From Calothrix sp. PCC 7716 (GTDB lineage: Bacteria > Cyanobacteriota > Cyanobacteriia > Cyanobacteriales > Nostocaceae), in the NCBI RefSeq assembly GCF_019977735.1, contig NZ_AP025018.1:10048580-10112579 (forward strand): a stretch of DNA of 64,000 bases. Direction: 5' to 3'. Positions 1 to 8,792 of the stretch are shown here, piece by piece. The notes under the pieces are model-generated. The model was given only the letters and a program-made list of their open reading frames with translations. It was not told the DNA's origin and did not search any database. Position numbers and translations under genes: made by a program. Every line of letters starts with the position of its first letter. Within the stretch, counting starts at the first letter, position 1.

Positions 1-60
1 ACCTACTAGCCAAACGCCTGCTGCGCTTTTCTAGAGATTTTTTGAGATTAAAAAAATAAT

Positions 61-80
61 TTGAGGAACTTGTGAGGAAT
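61..80. promoter_or_regulatory. Direct-repeat motif TTGAGGAA...GTGAGGAA (copy 1)
   Basis: Reads ttgaggaacttgtgaggaat, two GAGGAA half-sites about 11 bp apart. Near-identical motifs lie before several stress genes in this window (see 792, 15490, 16546, 17685, 18713, 19946). This copy lies 3' of the membrane-protein gene at 93-728, so it may serve a gene to the left of the window. Confidence 0.45.
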
Positions 81-92
81 TTGAAATTTTAG

Positions 93-728
93 TTAAATCT
101 GTGCTTTTTGTAGTTTTAACAACCAAACTAAAGCAATACCTGTTATTCCACCAATCACGGCGCCCATTGTTGCTCCAGTCGCAGCGGTGATAAGAGTAGT
201 TTGAACACTTAAACTATCCCTTACCATCCCGGCGCCAACAAATGCTATTACTAAACCCAAAGCCCAAGCAAGAGCATTTACACCTACCCAGCAAATTGAA
301 AAACGAATTTGAGTCCTTAGTACGAGCCATTGGCAAAATCCCAGCACTACCCCTAAACCAGCACCAACCAAGACTAATCCTTGGATAAATACTGTTATAT
401 TCGAGGTGCCAGCATAAGCAAGTGCCATCAAAGTACTAATAGTTAGCCCAGTAAACCAAGCCAACAAAGAGCCAATTAATGTAGCTACAATCCATTGAGC
501 AGAATGTTGAATATAACGACGAAGAACAAGCCATTGGGCAGACCCTAAAATTATTCCCTCTAAGGCGCCAAGTAAAGTAAAAGTACCCTGAATGTAACCA
601 ACACGACTGATTACAATACCTACTACAGCTACTATCGCTAAATTCATTAAAGAAGCAATCGATGTTGCTAGCACCCAACGTTCCCACAAAATTAAGCTAT
701 TCCAATGGCTTATACGGCGCCGTTTCAT
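93..728 (-). CDS. Multi-pass membrane protein with duplicated QWLVLR motif
   Basis: A 211-residue hydrophobic protein with about five to six predicted membrane segments. It shows an internal duplication: GSAQWLVLR near residue 65 and GFCQWLVLR near residue 133, each preceded by a Gly-rich membrane helix. I do not recognise a characterised family; similar Gly-rich QWLVLR proteins are, as far as I recall, common unknowns in filamentous cyanobacteria. It starts at an ATG followed by a basic stretch (MKRRR). The motif TTGAGGAA-n-TTGTGAGGAG sits about 65 bp upstream at 792-810, linking it to the stress-gene motif family seen at 14-20 kb. Function unknown. Confidence 0.7.
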   Translation of the reverse strand: MKRRRISHWNSLILWERWVLATSIASLMNLAIVAVVGIVISRVGYIQGTFTLLGALEGIILGSAQWLVLRRYIQHSAQWIVATLIGSLLAWFTGLTISTLMALAYAGTSNITVFIQGLVLVGAGLGVVLGFCQWLVLRTQIRFSICWVGVNALAWALGLVIAFVGAGMVRDSLSVQTTLITAATGATMGAVIGGITGIALVWLLKLQKAQI

Positions 729-791
729 AGTTGCTACCTCACAATTTCTCCCGCTTGGCGTTAAGCTATATCTCGGTTATAAGTGATTAAT

Positions 792-810
792 TTGAGGAAA
801 TTGTGAGGAG
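792..810. promoter_or_regulatory. Direct-repeat motif (copy 2), upstream of 93-728
   Basis: Reads ttgaggaaattgtgaggag: two GAGGA(A/G) half-sites one helical turn apart. It is placed about 64 bp before the start codon of the minus-strand membrane protein, a plausible activator site for an OmpR-type response regulator. The regulator is unknown; the repeat is seen directly. Confidence 0.5.
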
Positions 811-921
811 ATTTTATACTTAGTGAATATAGTCTTTTTGTACTGCTATTTAGATAAATGTGAACCACTTCCATTACTTACTTAGTTGGTATATAATAAG
901 TTGAATGTAAGTTACTGCGTT

Positions 922-2751
922 TTACTCCATTAAAATCAATCGTAGCGAATCTAAACGTACATACCAAGGCAAGGGTCGGTCTTTAAGTGTCACCCATTTT
1001 TCTTTAAATATCTCTGCTTGCAAATGATAATCGCTTTTGCTTTTAGGAGGATTGTGTAATTTTAAAAATAATGTCATTCGGTGCGGGGTTTCGATGCTAT
1101 TTGCTAACCAACATGGAAATGTATTTTCTTGATTTGAATCGTTGGTGAAAGTAATTTGATGCGCGCGAATGGCAATGTTAGAAGAATTATAAGGGATTGG
1201 TTCGATTACTCGCAATGTACAACCCCAATCAATAGCTTCTACTTGTTCTAACTGTTTAACAACTGCTGTGGAAAAGTTTTTACAACCTGTAATTTTAGCA
1301 ACGGTGACAGTTTGTGGTCTTTCAAAAATTTCATGTTTAGAACCATATTGTATAGCTTTGCCTTGCTCTAATACCAATAAGTTTGAGCAAACTCTATAAG
1401 CTTCTTCCATATTATGGGTTACAAATAAAGATACACCACCGTAATCAGCAAGTTTTGCAATCATTTCTTGTTCGAGTTGGCTTCGTAAATAAGTGTCCAA
1501 CGCTGAAAATGGTTCATCTAATAGCAGCGCTTCTGGTTGCGAAGCTAATGCTCTTGCTAATGCGACTCTTTGTTGCTGTCCTCCAGAAAGTTGATGGGGA
1601 TATCTATTACCTAGTCCTGATAATTGTAGAGCTATTAAGTGAGTTTCTACTTGTTGTTTAATTGCTTTACTAGAAATTTTTTTTTGTACACCAAAGGCAA
1701 TATTTTCTGCTACTGTCATATGAGGAAACAGAGCGTAATTTTGAACTACAAAACCTATCTTGCGCTCGCGTGAAGGTATATTAATTTTACGTTCAGAGTC
1801 AAATAGAACTTTCCCATTCAAAATAATTTTACCTTTTGTTGGTGTTTCTACTCCTGCCAAACAACGTAAAATCATACTTTTTCCGGCACCTGAACCCCCC
1901 AATAACCCTAAAGGTTGGTTGTCTGCATTGAATGATACTTGTAATTCAAAATCAGCAAGTTGTTTATAAATATCAACAATAAGACAAGAATTCGTAGAGA
2001 CGCGATGAATCGCGTCTCTACAATTTATCACGTCTGTATAATTTATTTGGTTTTGAGTAAATTTTTCTTGTTTTTTAAGTCTTACTTTTTTCTTACGTAC
2101 TTCTTGCCAAACATTTGCTCCAATAATTCCTGATAATGATGTACACATTATTACCAGCGACCAAAACCAAGCCTCGTTATTTGCTCCCCCTTCTACGGCA
2201 AAATAAATCGCTAATGGCATTGTTTGAGTTTGACCTGGAATATTACCTGCTAGCATTAATGTGGCGCCAAACTCTCCTAACCCACGAGCAAAAGCTAATG
2301 TTGTTCCTGCTAAAACTCCTGGTAACGATAGAGGTAATATAATGCGCCAAAATATTGTTGATTGTTTGGCGCCAAGTGTTTTTGCTACCAATAAAAGATT
2401 TTCGTCGATTTGTTCAAAAGCTCCTAATGCTGTACGATACATTAATGGAAACGAAACTACAGTTGCAGCAATTGCGGCGCCGTACCAGTTAAAAACAACA
2501 CTAAACCCACCAAATTTATCTAGAAATTGCCCCGCTATTCCATATTTACCGAAAAACATCAACAGCAAAAAACCAACAACAGTAGGAGGTAAAATCAACG
2601 GAGAAACAAATATTCCCTCAATCAACGATTTGGCTTTACCGCGATATCCTAGCATCCAATAGGCAGCAGCAATACCCGCAAAGAAGGTAATAAATGTTGC
2701 TAGGAAAGAAGTTTTTACTGATAACCAAAAGGGAGTTAAATCTTGAGGCAT
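922..2751 (-). CDS. modBC: Molybdate ABC transporter, fused permease-ATPase (ModB-ModC)
   Basis: A 609-residue fusion. Residues about 1-215 are a ModB-type permease with five to six membrane helices and the EAA-like loop (AKTLGAKQSTIFWRIILP). Residues about 256-609 are a ModC-type ATPase with Walker A (GGSGAGKS, about 285-292), signature LSGGQQQR, Walker B LLLDEP and the switch His (FVTHNMEEA), followed by a C-terminal TOBE-like region. It imports molybdate for the molybdenum cofactor and, if present, nitrogenase. Permease-ATPase fusion is known in cyanobacteria. modA lies 17 bp upstream on the same strand, so modA-modBC is an operon. Oddity: the interdomain linker (residues about 244-253) is encoded by a dispersed palindromic repeat at 1994-2021. 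Confidence 0.93.
   Translation of the reverse strand: MPQDLTPFWLSVKTSFLATFITFFAGIAAAYWMLGYRGKAKSLIEGIFVSPLILPPTVVGFLLLMFFGKYGIAGQFLDKFGGFSVVFNWYGAAIAATVVSFPLMYRTALGAFEQIDENLLLVAKTLGAKQSTIFWRIILPLSLPGVLAGTTLAFARGLGEFGATLMLAGNIPGQTQTMPLAIYFAVEGGANNEAWFWSLVIMCTSLSGIIGANVWQEVRKKKVRLKKQEKFTQNQINYTDVINCRDAIHRVSTNSCLIVDIYKQLADFELQVSFNADNQPLGLLGGSGAGKSMILRCLAGVETPTKGKIILNGKVLFDSERKINIPSRERKIGFVVQNYALFPHMTVAENIAFGVQKKISSKAIKQQVETHLIALQLSGLGNRYPHQLSGGQQQRVALARALASQPEALLLDEPFSALDTYLRSQLEQEMIAKLADYGGVSLFVTHNMEEAYRVCSNLLVLEQGKAIQYGSKHEIFERPQTVTVAKITGCKNFSTAVVKQLEQVEAIDWGCTLRVIEPIPYNSSNIAIRAHQITFTNDSNQENTFPCWLANSIETPHRMTLFLKLHNPPKSKSDYHLQAEIFKEKWVTLKDRPLPWYVRLDSLRLILME
1994..2021. repeat. GTAGAGACG palindromic repeat inside modBC
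   Basis: A perfect inverted repeat with 13-bp arms (GTAGAGACGCGAT and its complement) and a 2-bp centre. Close relatives lie at 32050-32101, 57888-57915 and 59153-59180, all intergenic. Here it is in frame inside the ModB-ModC linker and encodes about ten residues (CRDAIHRVST) without a stop. Confidence 0.85.
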
Positions 2752-2768
2752 AGTTATTTTAAATATTA

Positions 2769-3572
2769 CTAAGGCAGGATAAATCCGTATTTATTGAAAA
2801 CGCCTTTAGCCTGCTCACTAGATAAATACTGTACAAACTCTGTTGCCGCTTTCACATTTTTACTCTGTTTCAACACTGCCATTGGATACACAATAGGTGA
2901 ATGATATGTCTCTGAAGCTGCAACGACTGTTTTAACTTTGTTAGAAATTGCCGCATCAGTTCGATAAACCAAACCCGCATCAGCATTACCAGATTCTACG
3001 GCAGCTAAAACTTGGCGTACATTATTAGCGTAAACGAACTTGGATTTCAGTTTGTCATAAATCTTTAACTTTTGCAGAACTTGTTCAGCATATTGTCCTG
3101 CTGGTACGCTCCTAGGTTCACCAATCGCAATTTTTCTAATATTGTCTTTGCTAAGGTCAAAGAAACTTGTCACACCAGTGCTATTTCTAGGGACAATCAA
3201 TACTAAACGGTTCTTTGCTAAAATGCCGCGAGTACCTGGAACCAACTTTCCTGCTTGCTCCAAAGTATCTACCTGCTTTTTCGCAGCAGAGATAAATATA
3301 TCAACTGGGGCGCCTTGCTGAATTTGTTGCAGCAAAGCACCAGAGGCGCCAAAATTAAAATTAATTCTAACTCCTGACTGACTTTGTTGGTAGTTAGTCT
3401 TTATTTCCTCCATCGCGTCCTTTAAGCTGGCAGCCGTCGATACCAACAAAGTAGTGTTCGATTGCGCCACCAAAGTTGATATTGAGGGAATTAACAACGA
3501 AGCCCCTATCGCCAGTAACATACTCACAACCGCTGCACCAATGAAAGCAAAAATTCGTCTTCTGTTCATCAT
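2769..3572 (-). CDS. modA: Molybdate-binding periplasmic protein ModA
   Basis: A 267-residue periplasmic binding protein with an N-terminal signal segment (RRIFAFIGAAVVSMLLAIGA). ModA family marks are LLVSTAASLKDAMEEI near residue 42, INFNFGASGALLQQIQQGAPVDIFISA, and GEPRSVPAGQYAEQVL near residue 150. It delivers molybdate or tungstate to the ModBC transporter encoded 17 bp downstream. Length is normal for the family. A short AT-rich region (3573-3678) separates it from the unrelated gene to its right. Confidence 0.93.
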   Translation of the reverse strand: MMNRRRIFAFIGAAVVSMLLAIGASLLIPSISTLVAQSNTTLLVSTAASLKDAMEEIKTNYQQSQSGVRINFNFGASGALLQQIQQGAPVDIFISAAKKQVDTLEQAGKLVPGTRGILAKNRLVLIVPRNSTGVTSFFDLSKDNIRKIAIGEPRSVPAGQYAEQVLQKLKIYDKLKSKFVYANNVRQVLAAVESGNADAGLVYRTDAAISNKVKTVVAASETYHSPIVYPMAVLKQSKNVKAATEFVQYLSSEQAKGVFNKYGFILP

Positions 3573-3678
3573 TGCCGTAAAATTAACGCTTGCTAGTATA
3601 TTACCAACTTTTTACTAAATTACCAATTAATTTGGTAAAAATTATTTTATAATATCTACTACATAGCAATAAAATTCA

Positions 3679-4728
3679 TTAATAAGATTCCCAATGTTTG
3701 GCGCTTATTATTTTTGCATCTTTCTCGTCGAGGTAAAATTTGTATATTGGTTCTCCTGTTACCTCACAGCGTAAAGGTTCCAATATTTTAGTAAATGGGT
3801 TCCAAACTAAGGTTATATCTCTTTTTGCTTTCTTTTTTTGGAGAGTGCAGGTGATATGTACTGTTGGGAGGTGTAATACAATAGCACTATATAGTTCAGC
3901 AGAGACTTTGAGTGTGTAGCGTTCTTTAATATCTTCAAGCTTTCTTTCTAGCTCACGATTAGTTGCTTCGATGCGTGCTAATTCTTTATCTTTATCTTCA
4001 CCTTCTAGATTTTTATTTTTTATCTTGGTGGTAATTTCTGAGCTAATGGTACCGTAATAATTTTTTAATCTATCTTCGTCTCTTTCTCTAGCTCGATTTA
4101 ATTTGGCTGACCATTTTTCCAAATCAGTTTTAATTAACTCTGCTGATTTTGTTTCAATTATATTAGATAATTCAGATTCGGAAGTGGTTTCTGGAAGTAA
4201 ACTATCATCGACTGGAATTAAATCAGATTCCCATAATAACGCATCACCGATATCGACAGGCGCCACTCCGGTAAATTCATTTATAATAAACGAAACCATT
4301 CCGATTCTTTTTTCATCGGCTTCAGCAACATATGCTACATTACAAAATATATAACGAGTTGTTTTTGGTTCGGCACCGACGTAACGCATTAAGCCATTGA
4401 GTGGTACAATCTTTTGAGTAACTAATTTTTCAAACCCAGAAGCTTTCAAATAGCTTTCATATTTGACTTCCAAAGCAGTAACACTACCAACACCAGCAAG
4501 AATATCCAAAAACTTATTTAAAAGCTCAGAATGATAACTAACAAATTGGCTGTTAGGAGTATCAATAAGCGTACTAAATACAGTTTCCTCATCAACACCT
4601 AAAGAGCTTGCAACCTGTTCTGGCAAAACAACCTGAATAGTTTTTTCATTTACAACTTCAGATAACCCATCGCAAACAGAAACAACTTTCTCCAGAGTAT
4701 TAATAATCGGGTCAGATATAATAATCAT
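3679..4728 (-). CDS. Hypothetical protein paired with SNF2 helicase
   Basis: A 349-residue soluble protein that I do not recognise. Residues about 185-275 are strongly charged and probably coiled coil (LEKWSAKLNRARERDEDRLKN..., then NRELERKLEDIKERY). The C-terminal part looks like a small beta-rich domain (VHITCTLQKKKAKRDITLVWNP) ending with EVTGEPIYKFYLDEKDAKII. It lies 47 bp downstream of the SNF2-family helicase on the same strand, so the two are probably co-transcribed and functionally coupled, for example as an accessory or clamp to the translocase. The intervening DNA carries a short TTTGCGTCC tandem repeat. Confidence 0.75.
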   Translation of the reverse strand: MIIISDPIINTLEKVVSVCDGLSEVVNEKTIQVVLPEQVASSLGVDEETVFSTLIDTPNSQFVSYHSELLNKFLDILAGVGSVTALEVKYESYLKASGFEKLVTQKIVPLNGLMRYVGAEPKTTRYIFCNVAYVAEADEKRIGMVSFIINEFTGVAPVDIGDALLWESDLIPVDDSLLPETTSESELSNIIETKSAELIKTDLEKWSAKLNRARERDEDRLKNYYGTISSEITTKIKNKNLEGEDKDKELARIEATNRELERKLEDIKERYTLKVSAELYSAIVLHLPTVHITCTLQKKKAKRDITLVWNPFTKILEPLRCEVTGEPIYKFYLDEKDAKIISAKHWESY

Positions 4729-4775
4729 TATCTTTTCCTTCTTTGCGTCCTTTGCGTCCTTTGCGGTTCAATCAA

Positions 4776-6527
4776 CTAAGCTTCAAAATCTTCACCAAAA
4801 ATTTGCTCATCCAACTCTTGCGTCTCTTTATATTTATCTTTAGCCTTAAGCAAATTATCAGCTAAATTTTCAAAAGCAGTATTTAACTCAGGAAGCGACT
4901 GATTTTTTAACCAAATATCCATGATTATCTCACCAAAATCGAAATCATCATCAACGTTGCCTAAAATAGTCTCAATTTCACCAACCACCAGTTCAAACAT
5001 ATTAATTTTATCATGCAATATTCTCAATATATATTCTTCAATACTATCTTTCTGACAAAAGTTAAAAATAAATACATCCTGAGTTTGCCCAATGCGGTGA
5101 ATTCTACCGATACGTTGTTCAATTTTCATTGGGTTCCAGGGTAAATCATAATTAACAATACAATTGGCAAATTGAATATTGCGTCCTTCTCCTCCTGTTT
5201 CTGATGCCAATAAAACATTAACAGTATCCCGAAACGCTTCAATTGCTGCATCCTTTTGTTTTAATGTCATATCTCCCAAAAACTCGGCAAACTCAATACC
5301 TGCTTCTGTAAAGATTTGTGCCAAATACGCTGAAGTTGGTCTATGTGTAGTAAAGACTATAGTTTTCTGTGATGATTTTTTTAATAGTTCAACTAAACTT
5401 TTAGCTTTTTCAACTTGCTTAATTTGCCCTGCACGTCGAATTAAAGTCTTTAATTCTTCATTATCTAACTTCTTAGAAAGATTTTTCAAAGATTCTGATA
5501 GCGCATTTATACTAGAACCTGCGCGCATAAGTAAATTTGTACGAGATAATTTATCAAGGTCCTCGGAATGTACACGTAAAAAGTTACTCAAATCTTGGTA
5601 AAGTTTCTTTTCAGTGTCGCTAGGGGTAACAGTAATAGTTGTAGCAAATCTTTTAGGTAACTGGACATCGACTAAAGAACGAGTGTTACGTATCATGACT
5701 TCACGCATGAGACTCCGCAACTTTTCCTGATTTTTGGGTATTCTGCCATTTTTGCTGGAAACGTATTCTCGCTTAAAGTCCGCTTCAGTTTTAAGTAAAC
5801 CTGGTTTTAATAAAGTTAGTAAATTAAATAGTTCCACCAAAGAGTTTTGTACTGGTGTTGCGGTCAACATGAGAATAAATCTTTTATTTAAAGCATTAAC
5901 AACTTTCCAGTTTAGGGTATTGCGGTTTTTCAAATGATGTGCTTCATCAACTACAACTAAATCCCAACTACGTGATGTTACCAAAGGGTAATGTTTTGCA
6001 GATTTTGCGGTATTGAGAGATGCTACAATTTTTTGGTTAGCTGCCCAAAATTCTTCAGGGTTTTGTTGTCTACTATCATCATCGGTAGTGATGGAAGAAA
6101 TACCAAACTTAGAAGCTAGTTCTAATTGCCATTGAGAAACCAGAGAAGCAGGTGTTAGTATCAATATTGATTGAATCATTCCTCTCGCTAAGTATTCACT
6201 CACTATTAACCCTGCTTCAATAGTTTTACCTAATCCTACCTCGTCAGCAAGTAATGCACGTCCTCCTAGTTGTCGTAATACTTTTCTAGCTGTTTCTATT
6301 TGATACCAGTGTTTGTCAATTGCGGTAAGTCCTGGAAGACAAACTAGCTGGTCGTAGTCTGCCATCAGTGATAATTTGAAGAGTTCGTTACGCGCGTTGT
6401 AGTATTTGATGTCATCGTGTTGACGCTGTTTTAAGGCTGTCATGGCTCGTGAAGGATTGAAGTTGAAGTTGTAGGTGTCGTTCATTCTTCGTAGTAAATG
6501 TGGTGTGTGTTGGAAGCCACAACTCAT
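4776..6527 (-). CDS. SNF2/RapA-family DEAD-like helicase
   Basis: A 583-residue ATP-dependent translocase of superfamily 2. Walker A is ADEVGLGKT (Lys about 101), motif II is VVDEAHH, motif III is LTATP, and the C-terminal helicase domain carries GGEGRNIQFAN and motif VI QRIGRIHRIGQ. It is shorter than RapA (about 970 residues) and lacks its N-terminal Tudor-like part. Such small SNF2 proteins act in transcription recycling, in restriction or in phage-defence operons; no nuclease or methylase is adjacent to decide between these. The start at 6527 (MSCGF) is the longest; MNDTYN at about 6485 is an alternative. The gene at 3679-4728 follows it on the same strand. Confidence 0.9.
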   Translation of the reverse strand: MSCGFQHTPHLLRRMNDTYNFNFNPSRAMTALKQRQHDDIKYYNARNELFKLSLMADYDQLVCLPGLTAIDKHWYQIETARKVLRQLGGRALLADEVGLGKTIEAGLIVSEYLARGMIQSILILTPASLVSQWQLELASKFGISSITTDDDSRQQNPEEFWAANQKIVASLNTAKSAKHYPLVTSRSWDLVVVDEAHHLKNRNTLNWKVVNALNKRFILMLTATPVQNSLVELFNLLTLLKPGLLKTEADFKREYVSSKNGRIPKNQEKLRSLMREVMIRNTRSLVDVQLPKRFATTITVTPSDTEKKLYQDLSNFLRVHSEDLDKLSRTNLLMRAGSSINALSESLKNLSKKLDNEELKTLIRRAGQIKQVEKAKSLVELLKKSSQKTIVFTTHRPTSAYLAQIFTEAGIEFAEFLGDMTLKQKDAAIEAFRDTVNVLLASETGGEGRNIQFANCIVNYDLPWNPMKIEQRIGRIHRIGQTQDVFIFNFCQKDSIEEYILRILHDKINMFELVVGEIETILGNVDDDFDFGEIIMDIWLKNQSLPELNTAFENLADNLLKAKDKYKETQELDEQIFGEDFEA

Positions 6528-6649
6528 TTTCCTTCATTATTGTCGTTTGGAACACTCGTATTAAAAATTTTTAACGAAAATCGTTGAGCGGAACCCAATA
6601 TAATCCCAATATAATTAAGATGTTGGGTTCCGCAAAGCCTTCACCGAAC

Positions 6650-7309
6650 CTACAGTAGTCCTCGGTAGCGGATGAAGACTAGGATTACTGCCCATGAACC
6701 TAGTGCTACTTTTGCTGCTACTAGGATGTTGAGGATAGGGAGAATTCCACCACTGAATAGCGCTCCTAGTTCTCCGTGTGGTAGTTCGGCGCCTGCTAAA
6801 GTCACGACTGACAGTACAATGAAAACGAGTACTGAAAGTTTTTCTAATATGGCAGCGTGCCATCGTTTATAAATTGCCTGCATCCATTCTGGTGGTGCAG
6901 TAATAGCTACGAGACCAATAGCGGTTCCACCTGCTACACCTGCTGCAAAACCACCACCAGGACTGAGGTGTCCTCGAATTGCTAGTTCGATACCTACTAA
7001 TGCTGCAATAGTTGCTCCTAAACGTGCTAGTATTACAGACGGTTTATCTGTGAAATGATGGACTTCAGTAGAAGGCTTTTCTGTTGCTAGTAAAAAGTTG
7101 GCGCCTAATATGGCGATGGTAAATACTACCACCTCGAAAATGGTGTCATATAAACGATTTCTGAAAATGATTCCCGAAACCGCATTAGATACACCGCTAT
7201 CTTTGACCACTACATCGACAATAGATACAGGATAGTCTGGCGCCGGATTGGCGATGACAAGCATTTTAATATATAATGCTATCCCTGCTAATACGTAAAT
7301 CCATTTCAT
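6650..7309 (-). CDS. mnhB: Mrp antiporter subunit MnhB (with MbhE-like N-terminus)
   Basis: A 219-residue membrane protein. The C-terminal about 140 residues are the MnhB domain, marked by GHLSPGGGFAAGVAGG near residue 110. The N-terminal about 75 residues (FRNRLYDTIFEVVVFTIAILG) resemble the MbhE-like end segment of MrpA, so part of the classical MrpA subunit is fused here. It is part of the Na+(K+)/H+ antiporter complex in the membrane. It overlaps the preceding DUF4040 gene by 4 bp and is the last gene of the operon running from 10536 to 6650. Confidence 0.88.
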   Translation of the reverse strand: MKWIYVLAGIALYIKMLVIANPAPDYPVSIVDVVVKDSGVSNAVSGIIFRNRLYDTIFEVVVFTIAILGANFLLATEKPSTEVHHFTDKPSVILARLGATIAALVGIELAIRGHLSPGGGFAAGVAGGTAIGLVAITAPPEWMQAIYKRWHAAILEKLSVLVFIVLSVVTLAGAELPHGELGALFSGGILPILNILVAAKVALGSWAVILVFIRYRGLL

Positions 7310-7863
7310 TGCTGTTCCCCCAAATATGACGCACTTACATAAGTCAGGGTTGTCCCTGGTGATGAAAGTTCGGCTTGCATGATGTCGTAGATGCGTTGCA
7401 GTCTGATTAAGGTTTGTATTGATTCTTCATTATTTAATTGTGAGTGGACACAGGTCGCATGTACTTCTTTTTCCATTAACGCGCGATGTAATGCTTTTGT
7501 ATTAGTGTATGTTACTAACTCCAAACGCATATGGCGTTTGTTAAAAATTGTTCGGATGTTAGCTATAAGGTTTTCCAGTTCAGAGGTATTTTTATCTGTT
7601 TCTGTTGTCTCTTTTAGCACACCTAAACGCATTACCATTGATGAACGTACTGCCACAGCATACAAAGTAATGGCAAGCATGGTGCCCATTAATGCTTCGG
7701 TCAACGCAACATCTGCGGCGCCTAAAATTCCATACACCATTGCCGCAATCGCTCCTAAAATGCCACGAATTACCAATGCATTATAAGGATTTGCTTGAAG
7801 CACTAACATACAAGCTGACAAAGGTAACAAAGCAATGATGAAATATATATAAATATCAGTCAT
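7306..7863 (-). CDS. DUF4040 / MbhD-like Mrp antiporter subunit
   Basis: A 185-residue protein. Residues 1-85 carry three membrane helices with the DUF4040 signature GAADVALTEALMG, which is the C-terminal section of MrpA or the stand-alone MbhD. Residues about 90-185 form a cytosolic tail (ETDKNTSELENLIANIRTIF...) with a small alpha/beta look and no clear family. It overlaps MnhG by 8 bp and MnhB by 4 bp, so it is translationally coupled. It supplies the MrpA C-terminal function; the large N-terminal MrpA antiporter module is not encoded in this operon. Confidence 0.85.
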   Translation of the reverse strand: MTDIYIYFIIALLPLSACMLVLQANPYNALVIRGILGAIAAMVYGILGAADVALTEALMGTMLAITLYAVAVRSSMVMRLGVLKETTETDKNTSELENLIANIRTIFNKRHMRLELVTYTNTKALHRALMEKEVHATCVHSQLNNEESIQTLIRLQRIYDIMQAELSSPGTTLTYVSASYLGEQQ

Positions 7864-8140
7864 TGCTTACCTCACTAGGTGTAGTGGAGCAGTATGCTAG
7901 TACGTACCCTAACATGGTGTTCCAAATTGCCAAACAGATAATGCCAAGGATAAGTAGTGGCCATTCATTGGGTCTTTTTAACAATAGTCCTACGAGAATA
8001 GCAATTGACCCTAAAGTATCTGCAACCGAAAGACTGTGCAGCTTGTATAATACCGAGCGATTACCCAATAAGTAAGAAGTTCCCCAAAACCAGAAGACAA
8101 TTCCTACAGTTATACATGTATAACTTAAGATATTTATCAT
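7856..8140 (-). CDS. mnhG: Mrp antiporter subunit MnhG
   Basis: A 94-residue protein with three membrane helices. Family marks are FWFWGTSYLL near residue 16 and KLHSLSVADTLGSIAILVGLLL, the MnhG/MrpG signature region. Overlaps of 4 bp with mnhF and 8 bp with the DUF4040 gene show tight operon packing. It is a small structural subunit of the antiporter. Confidence 0.9.
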   Translation of the reverse strand: MINILSYTCITVGIVFWFWGTSYLLGNRSVLYKLHSLSVADTLGSIAILVGLLLKRPNEWPLLILGIICLAIWNTMLGYVLAYCSTTPSEVSND

Positions 8141-8394
8141 ACATCACCCATTCTCTTGATTACATTTGCTAGCAGCATAAACCCAGCATTACCCACACTT
8201 AAAATAATTGCGGCAACGACACCAATCATCCAATCATCACGTAAGACAGAAACGACTAATACTATAATTGCCGTTTTGCTAGAAATACTTGCTAATGCCA
8301 GCATTTTCTGCCAGATATCATCGTCTCTCCAAGCTTCATAAAATGGTATAAGTAACGCCAAAATCATTGCAATTAATACTATGTTCAAATTCAT
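8137..8394 (-). CDS. mnhF: Mrp antiporter subunit MnhF
   Basis: About 85 residues with three membrane helices (NIVLIAMILALLIPFYEAWR, then TAIIVLVVSVLRDDW and IILSVGNAGFMLLANVI). I place the start at the ATG at 8394 (MNLNIV), which overlaps the mnhE stop by 4 bp; the longer open frame to 8433 would add 13 hydrophilic residues inside mnhE. MnhF-type subunit of the Mrp complex. Confidence 0.85.
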   Translation of the reverse strand: MNLNIVLIAMILALLIPFYEAWRDDDIWQKMLALASISSKTAIIVLVVSVLRDDWMIGVVAAIILSVGNAGFMLLANVIKRMGDV

Positions 8395-8792
8395 GAACTT
8401 CTCCTCCGTCGAATTTGGTGGACTTCGTACCAACCCTCTTCGTGATATTTCAAAACAATGGTTTTTGGCGTAAAGGTAATCAAAAAGACATCGAGGAATA
8501 CCATTCTTGGTGAACGTTTAGATGAAACCCGCTCCATAACTACTTCTTCATATTTATGAGGGCGAACGAGCAATTCAAACGCTTCGATATATGCTTGTGG
8601 AATCGCCATTATAATTTTCCACAGCACTTGTAACCAATCTTTTAATGTTTCCCTTGCCGCGTTGGTACGTGGTAATAAAACAGCGATGCAAACACCAATT
8701 ATAGTATTCGCGACTGTAAAGTTGGCAGTCAGCAAAAACCAAATTAGCAGTCGTAGTATAAAATGTCCAATCATGCGGCAAATCTCATCCAA
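8391..8792 (-). CDS. mnhE: Mrp antiporter subunit MnhE
   Basis: A 133-residue protein with two N-terminal membrane helices and a cytosolic C-terminal region. MnhE marks include the terminal segment ITFTPKTIVLKYHEEGWYEVHQI. It overlaps mnhD by 22 bp and mnhF by 4 bp. Length is slightly short compared with about 160 residues in Bacillus MrpE. Confidence 0.85.
   Translation of the reverse strand: MDEICRMIGHFILRLLIWFLLTANFTVANTIIGVCIAVLLPRTNAARETLKDWLQVLWKIIMAIPQAYIEAFELLVRPHKYEEVVMERVSSKRSPRMVFLDVFLITFTPKTIVLKYHEEGWYEVHQIRRRRSS

Noticed and set aside
1383-2662. Plus-strand open frames opposite modBC
   Set aside because: They are shadows of a strongly supported ABC transporter gene, with no ribosome sites and no recognisable families.
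6615-6863. Minus-strand 82-codon frame overlapping mnhB
   Set aside because: Arg/Ser-rich translation in another frame of mnhB; not protein-like.
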